Of a DNA stretch of 64,000 bases, positions 51,920 to 59,174 are shown piece after piece. Numbering within the stretch: position 1 is the first letter of the stretch; the number at the start of each line of letters is the position of its first letter. Where the stretch lies: positions 1 to 64,000 of the forward strand of contig NZ_JACVOS010000010.1 of NCBI RefSeq assembly GCF_018882335.1, read 5' to 3'. The notes beneath the pieces are model-generated. The model ran no database searches, was not told the origin of the DNA, and saw only the letters and a program-made list of their open reading frames with translations. This stretch comes from Polynucleobacter sp. AM-25C3. Its GTDB lineage: Bacteria > Pseudomonadota > Gammaproteobacteria > Burkholderiales > Burkholderiaceae. The translations under genes were made by a program, and so were the position numbers.

Positions 51920-52230
51920 GGCTGACCTGTTGGAAGTTGTGGTTGAGAATTGGAACCCTGCGAGCCAGATCCGTTGGTTTGAGGTACAAAGAATTGCTGT
52001 GGCGCAGGCGCTTGCGCTCTATCGCAAGTTGGCCAAGGGCGTTTATTTCTTAGCGCATCATAAAGACGCTGCATAACCGGAACGCACTCAGGAACCGCTG
52101 TGGCTCCAGCTGGATTGGCCATGCATAGCGCAACTTGACAACCCCAGTCGTCAGCCTTTGCCAATTGCGGGAAAAGCGCTGACGCAGAGAGTAAAAAGGC
52201 TAATAGGCTTGATTTGAAATTAATGCTCAT
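51916..52230 (-). CDS. TrbM-like secreted protein
   Basis: 104 aa with a signal peptide (SSLLAFLLSASALFPQLAKA). The mature part, WGCQVALCMANPAGATAVPE then CVPVMQRLYDALRN, matches the Cys-rich TrbM family of conjugation proteins; three to four Cys probably make disulfides. The C-terminus is Gln/Pro-rich. Exact role is unknown. Overlaps neighbours on both sides. Confidence 0.75.
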   Translation of the reverse strand: MSINFKSSLLAFLLSASALFPQLAKADDWGCQVALCMANPAGATAVPECVPVMQRLYDALRNKRPWPTCDRAQAPAPQQFFVPQTNGSGSQGSNSQPQLPTGQP

Positions 52231-53476
52231 GACCAGCTCCTTCGTTTGAATATGAATTTCCCTGCAATTGAGGAAGATTAGGTAAAGGTTCGTTCAGTTT
52301 CCAGATCCAGCTATCCATATCGCTATTGGCGATTAATTCGGTTTGCTCGTTGATGAAATTTGACTGATTAACTTCTGATGGCGTCAGGTAGAGTGCCGTT
52401 GGCTTTGGACCTGTGTCCGATAGAACTGCACTTGCTAGTGGCTTATGAATACTTAAGTTGTAACGCATTCCTTTTACAAAGGTGCGCTCCTGCTTTACCA
52501 GCAAGCTTGTTAATGCAGCATCGCCCATAGACTCAACTGGTAGCCAATTTTCGTCTACATACATTAACGCAAGCTCTTCAAATTTGGCTGTCAAGGATTC
52601 ATTTATTCCAAAGGTGCCGATAACCATTAGGTGCCCCCCTGGAAACGCATTGCGTAGGGTCAGCTCTCCCTCAAAATGCTTCAATAGTTTTCGATGCACA
52701 TCTGCATCCATGTAAAAAGGAATGTGTGGAATTTGTTTAATCGCCATCGAGTACCCAAAACGAGACTCGGAAATATTTTTAACTTCTCCAATAAGAAGCA
52801 ATAATTCCTTTTGATTAGAATCAAACTGAGAAGCCTTAATCCATCGCTCCTTCCGGCGCATTTCATTTTCAATAAATTTAGGATCGGTTTCCTCTAGCCA
52901 TCTATGAGGCAAAAATGATGACTCAGAAAGAGAAAGGTGCTTAACCATAGATACATTGAGCGCCTCATTTAAATACTTCCCAATCACTACCCAATTACGC
53001 TTACCCTGCATCTTTGGAGTCCATCGATTAAAGCCAGCTTCTGCCCACAAATATTGCAAGAGGCTTCTAAACCCCAATCTCTTCCCCTCTGCTTTAACGC
53101 TAGAAACTGATGCATCGGGATTGGCGACTGGTGCCGCTCTACCCGGCATTTTTCGTAGTGGGAAGCCGATCTTAAGTGTTGTAGTGCCCAGCTTGGTGTT
53201 TTCGATAATTGCGGTTCCCAAAAGCTCACCAAGCCCCGATAACTCAATTGGCGGCTCGTAGGAGTCGCAGTGGGAGGCATGTAAAGCCCCGGTTCCAGGC
53301 ATGCGCTTTAGAACGTATTCGTCACTAAATTTTGATAAGTACATGGGAGGATTGCGATCATTGCAAAGGCAAATCGGGTGATCACCAACCTCATACGCCT
53401 TGCTTAATAAACTTTGCCAAACATGGTCTGAGGGGCTAGCAATACGATTGTTAGATCCTTCGAACTTATATCGCAT
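52220..53476 (-). CDS. DUF1173 family protein in the virB operon
   Basis: 418 aa. The DUF1173 opening is visible: PICLCNDRNPPMYLSKFSD, VLKRMPGTGALHASHCDSYE (about 56-75), with paired Cys/His suggesting a metal site, then WTPKMQGKRNWVVIGKYL and VIGTFGINESLTAKF. This family is known from T4SS loci but has no known function. Location between virB10 and a TrbM-like gene points to a T4SS or plasmid-transfer role. Confidence 0.72.
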   Translation of the reverse strand: MRYKFEGSNNRIASPSDHVWQSLLSKAYEVGDHPICLCNDRNPPMYLSKFSDEYVLKRMPGTGALHASHCDSYEPPIELSGLGELLGTAIIENTKLGTTTLKIGFPLRKMPGRAAPVANPDASVSSVKAEGKRLGFRSLLQYLWAEAGFNRWTPKMQGKRNWVVIGKYLNEALNVSMVKHLSLSESSFLPHRWLEETDPKFIENEMRRKERWIKASQFDSNQKELLLLIGEVKNISESRFGYSMAIKQIPHIPFYMDADVHRKLLKHFEGELTLRNAFPGGHLMVIGTFGINESLTAKFEELALMYVDENWLPVESMGDAALTSLLVKQERTFVKGMRYNLSIHKPLASAVLSDTGPKPTALYLTPSEVNQSNFINEQTELIANSDMDSWIWKLNEPLPNLPQLQGNSYSNEGAGHEH

Positions 53477-53477
53477 A

Positions 53478-54827
53478 TTAATTGGCCTTTAACTCATAAA
53501 CACTACTAAAGTCCAAATCACGAGCCACTGAAATTGAAATTCGATCACCTTGATTCTTTTGAAGTGTCGGCGGAATTCCAATCGAATTGCGAACAATCTC
53601 TGTCGCTAAAGAGTTTCCTGATGACTGCGTGTTTTGTATAACGCTGGTGCTATTGCTCCCAGTGCTTGCTTTCGCAATGCCATAGCCCACAACATCCTGA
53701 AACATGGAGACGAGAAAAGCAGCGCCAAATCGCTCCATAAAGTGGTTATCAACATCCCCGGAAATTCCGCCACGACCCAACGAATCAGCTCCTGGAGAAT
53801 CCAAATCAATCACTACCCCAGTTGGGGTCTTGATTCGCGTCCATAAAACAAAGACGCGTGTTTGGCCTTGCTTAATACTGGTGCCGGATTCGCCGGTTGC
53901 TTTTGATCCTTTGTCGATTAACACAACCTTTCCGTCATCGCTATACACATTCTTCGTAACCGTGCATGACAGCTGACTTGCTGCATCAGAAGAGAATGCG
54001 GTGTCAAGACCGCAATCAATCGAAGCTCCTTTGGCCAACATTAGACTGCGATTGCCTAGTAACGTAGCTGTGGCTTTTGGTGTTTTGCTAGGAGTTAATT
54101 GATTACCAAATGCACCAACGGGTTGAGTTGGTTGTGCTGGCATTATTTTTGATATGTCAGGGAAAGCAGGCATCGTAGGTTGCGCAAGCCCACCGACTCC
54201 CTGAGAAGTGCCAGCTGAGACCGCTACTCTGTTTGCCCCAGCCATACCCGGCATGGCTGATGAGGCTGAAATACCATCCTGCATTACCAGCGGGGAATCA
54301 AATCGTGATCGCGGAATCATTGGTACATTAGGGTCAACAGCCCCGTAAGGTGAGGTTGGCGCTAAGGGCTGTCCAGGCCCGCTTTGTTTTAATGCTTGCG
54401 AAGAAGATAGCGGTCCAGGAACACCAGCCCCAGGAGCAGTTGATCCATCCTTGGCCTGCGTACTGCCCTGCTCAGTTGGCTGACGGCCTGGTGGGGTTGC
54501 GCCTCCAAAGCCATCGGAATCAACCCCTAATGTGCGTCGTGTACTTGTTGGCTGCCCTGCAGTTGCACCAGGTGCAGCATTGTTGGAATTTACTTCGCTC
54601 GCCTTATTGCCTAAGGCGGCCAAATGATTAGCGCGTGATTTTTGATAAAACCAATATCCGCCAGCTATAAAAGAAGCTATGAAAACTAGCGGGATAGCAA
54701 CCTTCCAAACATTTGTTTTGCGCTTAAGGGCAGTATTTGAGCCAATATGGGATCTGCCTCCCCCGGCCAAGTACTCATCCTCTTCGTGCGGCTGATCCCC
54801 GGACTCAATTTGATTAAGTTCGCTCAC
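53478..54827 (-). CDS. virB10: VirB10-type channel scaffold
   Basis: 449 aa. Short cytoplasmic tail, one membrane helix (VWKVAIPLVFIASFIAGGYWF about 40-60), a Pro/Gly/Ala-rich periplasmic linker (65-260), and a C-terminal beta-barrel domain with LLGNRSLMLAKGASIDCGL, KVVLIDKGSKATGES and VLWTRIKTPTGVVIDLDS. It spans the envelope as part of the core complex. GTG start overlaps virB9. Confidence 0.92.
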   Translation of the reverse strand: MSELNQIESGDQPHEEDEYLAGGGRSHIGSNTALKRKTNVWKVAIPLVFIASFIAGGYWFYQKSRANHLAALGNKASEVNSNNAAPGATAGQPTSTRRTLGVDSDGFGGATPPGRQPTEQGSTQAKDGSTAPGAGVPGPLSSSQALKQSGPGQPLAPTSPYGAVDPNVPMIPRSRFDSPLVMQDGISASSAMPGMAGANRVAVSAGTSQGVGGLAQPTMPAFPDISKIMPAQPTQPVGAFGNQLTPSKTPKATATLLGNRSLMLAKGASIDCGLDTAFSSDAASQLSCTVTKNVYSDDGKVVLIDKGSKATGESGTSIKQGQTRVFVLWTRIKTPTGVVIDLDSPGADSLGRGGISGDVDNHFMERFGAAFLVSMFQDVVGYGIAKASTGSNSTSVIQNTQSSGNSLATEIVRNSIGIPPTLQKNQGDRISISVARDLDFSSVYELKAN

Positions 54828-55786
54828 TTTTGAACCCCCTTCACAACTCGGATTACGCCTGGAATTGTGGTTCCGTTTACTGCAGGCACGCCATCAGGAT
54901 CGTAGCTCTCATTCCAAATACCAACGACTTGATTTGATAGGCGCAATACCCAGCGCGGCGCTACTTGGTGAGCAACCAAGACATCGTTTTCAAGATGCGA
55001 CTCAACCATTGACTCTTGATTGTCAGGCGCAACTTTAAAAATTGTAGGAATTGAGCGGTTGTTTGGAATTCGAATATAAGTAAACCGACCGTCATCCCAA
55101 ACTTGGTTTGGAATAATTTCCTCGGTACCTTCGATTTTCTGCATTGTGTAATTCGTATTACGCTTGATGCGTACAGAGCTATTTAAGCGTTCATCTAACA
55201 AGACGCGGCTCTTTTCTGCAGGCGACTGCTCTATAGATGAGTGCTGAAAAGCAATGGTCCAATTCCCATTTTGCTTTTCCTTTTCACCAAGCACTCGCAA
55301 ATCAAATGCATAGCGATATAAATTAGTTTTTACCAACAAATTGGTATTAGCTGCAGCTAAGCCAGGCTTTAGAGTTATCGAATCATCACCTACCTTCCCA
55401 AGCAAAACCCAGCCGTCAGAATCACCACCAAAAACACATGGTGTTGAGCCCGCAGCACAGGCTTCAATTCGCTCCCCTGGCGCAAAAAATAACTGCGTTG
55501 CAAATCCCAATTTAGTCAGAACGGGCACCACCGTAGACTGCGAGTCTGCGTCGTAATCGACATTTAGGATTTTTGGAATTTCAGGGGTTAAGTTTGGCTT
55601 TTTCGCCATCACAACGACTTTAGGGGTTACAGCAACCTCTTTCTTTGGTGCGCTTGCATCCTCACTCTTGGGTTGGCTGGTTTGCGCATAAGCCACTTGA
55701 GAGGCAATGAACAGCATGATTGACATGCAAAAAATTGTTAATAATTTCGGTGAGTTCAGCGCCAATCTAATTGACCCGGACATCAT
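54824..55786 (-). CDS. virB9: VirB9-type outer-membrane core protein
   Basis: 320 aa with signal peptide (TIFCMSIMLFIASQVAYAQ). Typical C-terminal segments VWDDGRFTYIRIPNNRSIPT and VAPRWVLRLSNQVVGIWNE, plus the N-terminal LGFATQLFFAPGERIEACAA. Forms the outer-membrane cap with VirB10 and a VirB7 lipoprotein. ATGA overlap with virB8. Confidence 0.92.
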   Translation of the reverse strand: MMSGSIRLALNSPKLLTIFCMSIMLFIASQVAYAQTSQPKSEDASAPKKEVAVTPKVVVMAKKPNLTPEIPKILNVDYDADSQSTVVPVLTKLGFATQLFFAPGERIEACAAGSTPCVFGGDSDGWVLLGKVGDDSITLKPGLAAANTNLLVKTNLYRYAFDLRVLGEKEKQNGNWTIAFQHSSIEQSPAEKSRVLLDERLNSSVRIKRNTNYTMQKIEGTEEIIPNQVWDDGRFTYIRIPNNRSIPTIFKVAPDNQESMVESHLENDVLVAHQVAPRWVLRLSNQVVGIWNESYDPDGVPAVNGTTIPGVIRVVKGVQK

Positions 55787-56487
55787 GGGGTCACCTTGGG
55801 TCCAACGCCGGTAAGTTCGGCATCAACGACATATCCATTAACGGTAAAGCCTAACGGGTTATCGATAGCGAAACCTGTTTGAACATTGTTTGCTAGTGGC
55901 TTATAGGCGTAACTAAGGGTCGCTATTAACTTCTCTGGTGGCTTATCAACACCACCCTGTCTGGTTACGCGATCAAATCGAACCACCGCCTTACCAGGCT
56001 CTCCGGGCGGAAGAGAAACGGTTAAGCGTGTTATGCGCTGATCCGTATCCGACCCAAGACGTTTATCCTTGGCATTTATTCCCTCAAATTGAGCGTCATA
56101 CATCCTACCGGTTCGCTCATCCGATAAATTCATCACATGATCATGGTCATGTTGCAGTAGAGTCCAAACATAGCGCTCGCGAGATGAGACGTAATCGGCT
56201 ATGTAGTGCTTATCAATTAATTCGTTTGTTTGCACTGTGGATGAACCGGTAGCATCAATTAATTGAGTTTCACCAGTGGTCTTGTCCACTTGGAAAACAA
56301 GAGGTATTACCTTATAAAACGGCAACATTATCAACAGCCCGATAAGGCATAAGAGGGTAATGACTACAGCTACTCGAGCAATAATCCACGCCCTACCCTC
56401 TGATTTTTCAAGCATCTCTTGGCGACTGGTTTCCCAGTGAGCTGCCGCATCGTAAAATTCACCGTCTAAAGGCTTTTTGCTGGCCAT
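55783..56487 (-). CDS. virB8: VirB8-type inner-membrane assembly protein
   Basis: 234 aa. One helix (IIARVAVVITLLCLIGLLIML about 35-55) and the VirB8 periplasmic domain with YVSSRERYVWTLLQHDHDHV and AIDNPLGFTVNGYVVDAEL. It nucleates the channel. Its start is preceded by leader motif copies d and e, so this is the head of the virB8-virB11 operon. AUGGGAUUUUC lies before the ATG. Confidence 0.92.
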   Translation of the reverse strand: MASKKPLDGEFYDAAAHWETSRQEMLEKSEGRAWIIARVAVVITLLCLIGLLIMLPFYKVIPLVFQVDKTTGETQLIDATGSSTVQTNELIDKHYIADYVSSRERYVWTLLQHDHDHVMNLSDERTGRMYDAQFEGINAKDKRLGSDTDQRITRLTVSLPPGEPGKAVVRFDRVTRQGGVDKPPEKLIATLSYAYKPLANNVQTGFAIDNPLGFTVNGYVVDAELTGVGPKVTP

Positions 56488-56491
56488 GAAA

Positions 56492-56526
56492 ATCCCATCA
56501 AGTTAATTGCGAAGGGCGCTAACCCT
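56492..56526 (-). promoter_or_regulatory. Leader hairpin motif, copy d, before virB8
   Basis: AGGG-UUAGCG-CCCU (56526-56513) followed by ACUUGAUGGGAU (56503-56492), 4 nt from the virB8 ATG. Confidence 0.65.
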
Positions 56527-56584
56527 GTTGGTACCGCTATTTAAAAAACAGTGCTTTGATATTTAATGAATTGCCTAGAGGCTT

Positions 56585-56612
56585 ATCCTATCAAGTTCAA
56601 CGCGCTAACGTT
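56585..56612 (-). promoter_or_regulatory. Leader hairpin motif, copy e, no gene directly after it
   Basis: AACG-UUAGCG-CGUU (56612-56599) followed by ACUUGAUAGGAU (56596-56585). No start codon with an open frame follows before copy d, 86 bp downstream, so this may be the leader of a lost small gene (such as a virB7) or a tandem regulatory copy. Confidence 0.6.
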
Positions 56613-56665
56613 TGGTAATCTAACGAGAATAATTTTACTACACTCACCACGAAATTCAAGAGCTT

Positions 56666-56971
56666 TTAGTGTTTTCTGTACCACATGATTGTATTGGCCC
56701 AAGGAAGATAAAATTTCCACAGATATCCAAATATCAATATAGTTGACACAACATTCACAATCGTAGATCCAGGTTTAATCAGCCCCGCCCAAAAGGGTGC
56801 GCTGGCAGTGAAATCGACGAGTTGGTAACTCATCATCGGAATTCCCACCATGTAGAAATACTTCTTAAGGGCAGAGCTTGCAACTGCGTTTGGTTGCTCA
56901 AAGGCGCCGCATCCTGTACAAACAGTAGCGCCAACCGAAATACTGGTGAGGCAAAAAGGACATTGTTTCAA
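56666..56971 (-). CDS. Zinc-ribbon membrane protein
   Basis: 101 aa from TTG 56971, which has GGAGAG 7 nt upstream. N-terminal zinc ribbon CPFCLTSI...CTGCGAFE (residues 4-24), then hydrophobic segments FYMVGIPMMSYQLVDF and STIVNVVSTILIFGYLW. No family assigned. It lies between virB6 and virB8, where a T4SS accessory would be expected. Confidence 0.6.
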   Translation of the reverse strand: MKQCPFCLTSISVGATVCTGCGAFEQPNAVASSALKKYFYMVGIPMMSYQLVDFTASAPFWAGLIKPGSTIVNVVSTILIFGYLWKFYLPWANTIMWYRKH

Positions 56972-57069
56972 ATTAACTCTCCATGTAAGATAAATAGTAT
57001 GGCGCTTGTCATCAAAATTGTTAACTAGGCGTTAATATATTAATACTCCGACGAACAACTAAGGAAAAT

Positions 57070-57273
57070 ATGAAAAATAAACTCACGCTGATTGCAGCCC
57101 TATTTCCACTATTAATCCTCACAGCCTGTAACGAAAGTGAAGAAACAAAACCTACAAGTCAAAATTCGGGTAGCGCAGAGGACAAGGTGATCAAAGCCAT
57201 GAGCGGCACAAAATTGCCTAAGTTCATGGAGGCACCAAAACCGAATAACGCCTCTGAAAGCACAAAACCTTAA
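57070..57273 (+). CDS. Small lipoprotein, entry-exclusion or VirB7-like candidate
   Basis: 67 aa on the plus strand inside a minus-strand virB locus. Signal peptide LTLIAALFPLLILTACNES with lipobox LTAC; the mature part is short and polar. AAGGA precedes the ATG, and a TATATT -10-like box lies at about 57035. Size and place match entry-exclusion (Eex) lipoproteins or VirB7, but orientation is opposite. Its stop overlaps the virB6 stop tail-to-tail by 4 bp. Confidence 0.65.
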   Translation: MKNKLTLIAALFPLLILTACNESEETKPTSQNSGSAEDKVIKAMSGTKLPKFMEAPKPNNASESTKP

Positions 57274-58367
57274 CCATTGCGCTTTCGAACCATCTCCCTC
57301 CCCCGCGCAGCGATTTTCCCAAGATTTTGACCAAGACGCTCCGACCTTGACTGTGTAGGGGGACTCCCATTAGTAATTGAGCCACCTTTATCTCCGCCTG
57401 GACTCTTCGGTGGTTTTGGTATTCCAGCCCTATTTATAATATTTCTAGTAAGCATTCCACCTAGGAACGCAGCTGCAGAACTACCTGCAGGAGATGAGCC
57501 TGAAAGTGCTGCAGCAATCCCAGAAATACGAGTTCCAACCCATCCCAGCATTAAAAACATCAAAACCAACTGTGGCACAAGAAGCAGAATGTCAGTATTG
57601 GCATCTGCCGCAATCGCCCATGCGTCGGCACTCTGTGCTGTCGCGCCAGGTAGCGCTTCAATCAATATGCTCTCAATAATAGAAACCGTCATCCCCATGT
57701 AAGCAAAGCAAAGCATCGAGAATACGCATAAATTCCCAACTTTAGAAATCCAGCCATCAAAGTATTTTTTGGTAGGCTCAAATGCCAGAGCACAAATAAA
57801 TAATGGTCCAACCCCTAAAATAAGCTGAAGGGCAAGATAGCAATAGAGAATTTCAACCGATATCACCAAGTAGTAGAAAACAATCCCAATTGATAAAAGA
57901 GTTGCATAAATCGCCACCAAAATTGAAAGCCCTATATTTGTGAGCCCTCCATTCTTTAATGCAGTCCAAAATGCTTTAGTAAACTCCATTGAGTGAGACT
58001 CATTGCAGTCGATCATCTGAAACACTTGGCTTGCGCTAAAATTACAGTTGTTAGAACCTTTTAACGAAACCAACTTTCCAAGACTAAAGAACACATCATT
58101 GACAACGGGAATAATCTGCGACTGATATGTGCCAACACTAAGACCCAAACCTAAGATCATGGCAATTTTGGTTGCCTTCCACGTGAAATCCATTACTGGG
58201 GCCTGGGCCTGCCCCCTGGATACTGCAAGTCCGTAGTTAATGATCCAGATTGTTACCCCAATTCCAACTATCGGGGTGATGGCCCCAATGATTGCTGCCG
58301 AAGTCTGATTGACATAAACATCAACACCATTTTGCAAGCCCTGAGCTACAGTAGTTATCATTCCCAT
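57270..58367 (-). CDS. virB6: VirB6/TrbL-type polytopic channel protein
   Basis: 365 aa with at least five hydrophobic segments: AAIIGAITPIVGIGVTIWII (about 24-43), TKIAMILGLGLSVG, IGLSILVAIYATLLSIGIVF, LALQLILGVGPLFICALAF, and LLVPQLVLMFLMLGWVG. The tail (about 300-365) is Pro/Gly/basic and cytoplasmic. Central inner-membrane pore component. It is 3 bp downstream of virB5. Confidence 0.9.
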   Translation of the reverse strand: MGMITTVAQGLQNGVDVYVNQTSAAIIGAITPIVGIGVTIWIINYGLAVSRGQAQAPVMDFTWKATKIAMILGLGLSVGTYQSQIIPVVNDVFFSLGKLVSLKGSNNCNFSASQVFQMIDCNESHSMEFTKAFWTALKNGGLTNIGLSILVAIYATLLSIGIVFYYLVISVEILYCYLALQLILGVGPLFICALAFEPTKKYFDGWISKVGNLCVFSMLCFAYMGMTVSIIESILIEALPGATAQSADAWAIAADANTDILLLVPQLVLMFLMLGWVGTRISGIAAALSGSSPAGSSAAAFLGGMLTRNIINRAGIPKPPKSPGGDKGGSITNGSPPTQSRSERLGQNLGKIAARGREMVRKRNG

Positions 58368-58370
58368 GAT

Positions 58371-59114
58371 TTATTGACCAACTGCAAAAGTCTTGGTGGT
58401 AAAAGTTGGTCGCCCCGTTTTGGAAAGGGCGTTCATCATATACTCATTTTTCTCTTGCTCAATCAACTTTGTTTGAGTCTTAGCTAACTCAGTTGCGATA
58501 CTTAGCTTGGCCATTGCGTTCTGCTGAAATGATTGCTCAACTGTCAATCGCGCCTGCAATTCTGCGATAGCTTTAGGATCTTGAGTAAAGTTAATTTGAG
58601 CCATTAGGTCAGCGATTTTTTTATCATGTAACTGAACCTGTTCATAAGCTTGCTGAAACAAGTCTTGGTCAGCAAAGTTCTTATTAAGACTGCTCATGCA
58701 GGTATTTCTTGGGATGCCAGCCGGAACAGACTCGCAACTAAAAATTGTCTTGGCATTCCTAGCTGCTTGTGCGGCGCTATTTAGCGTAATCCAGGGGTTT
58801 TTAGTGTTGATCGCCGTATATACGTTACGAATATCTGCCGGCAAAAATTGCTGCAGCTGTGGATTTGATAACAACGAGCCATACCCTCTAATGCCTGTAA
58901 GAGCTTGGTATTGAGTTACAGACTGGTCGTATTGCTGTTTCATCGCCGCAATCTGCTGCTGCCATGCAGTAATTGTTTGAATCATATTGGTGTAGTTGGC
59001 CGCGTCAAATACCGGGATTCCCTGCGCATGTGAATGTGAGCTCATCGACAATACGCTCGCAAGTAATAATGGTTTAATTATTCTGACAATACTTTTTTTT
59101 GTGCAAAACATCAT
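58371..59114 (-). CDS. virB5: VirB5-type minor pilus/adhesin protein
   Basis: 247 aa from ATG 59114 (TTG 59132 also open but within the conserved box). Signal peptide IIKPLLLASVLSMSSHSHAQ, then the VirB5 pattern IPVFDAANYTNMIQTITAWQ and QQIAAMKQQYDQSVTQYQAL, long helices with a mid-protein Cys pair (SCESV...NTCMSSLN). It likely tips the VirB2 pilus. UAAGGA is upstream; leader motif copy f precedes it. Confidence 0.88.
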   Translation of the reverse strand: MMFCTKKSIVRIIKPLLLASVLSMSSHSHAQGIPVFDAANYTNMIQTITAWQQQIAAMKQQYDQSVTQYQALTGIRGYGSLLSNPQLQQFLPADIRNVYTAINTKNPWITLNSAAQAARNAKTIFSCESVPAGIPRNTCMSSLNKNFADQDLFQQAYEQVQLHDKKIADLMAQINFTQDPKAIAELQARLTVEQSFQQNAMAKLSIATELAKTQTKLIEQEKNEYMMNALSKTGRPTFTTKTFAVGQ

Positions 59115-59121
59115 AGTGAAA

Positions 59122-59157
59122 ATCCTTATCAAGTAATTTAAATACTCCGCGCTAACG
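59122..59157 (-). promoter_or_regulatory. Leader hairpin motif, copy f, before virB5
   Basis: CG-UUAGCG-CG (59157-59148 region) followed by ACUUGAUAAGGAU (59134-59122). The stem is only 2 bp here, the weakest of the six, while loop and box are kept; one extra A lies in the box. Confidence 0.5.
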
Positions 59158-59174
59158 TCTTTAGTGCATCTGAT

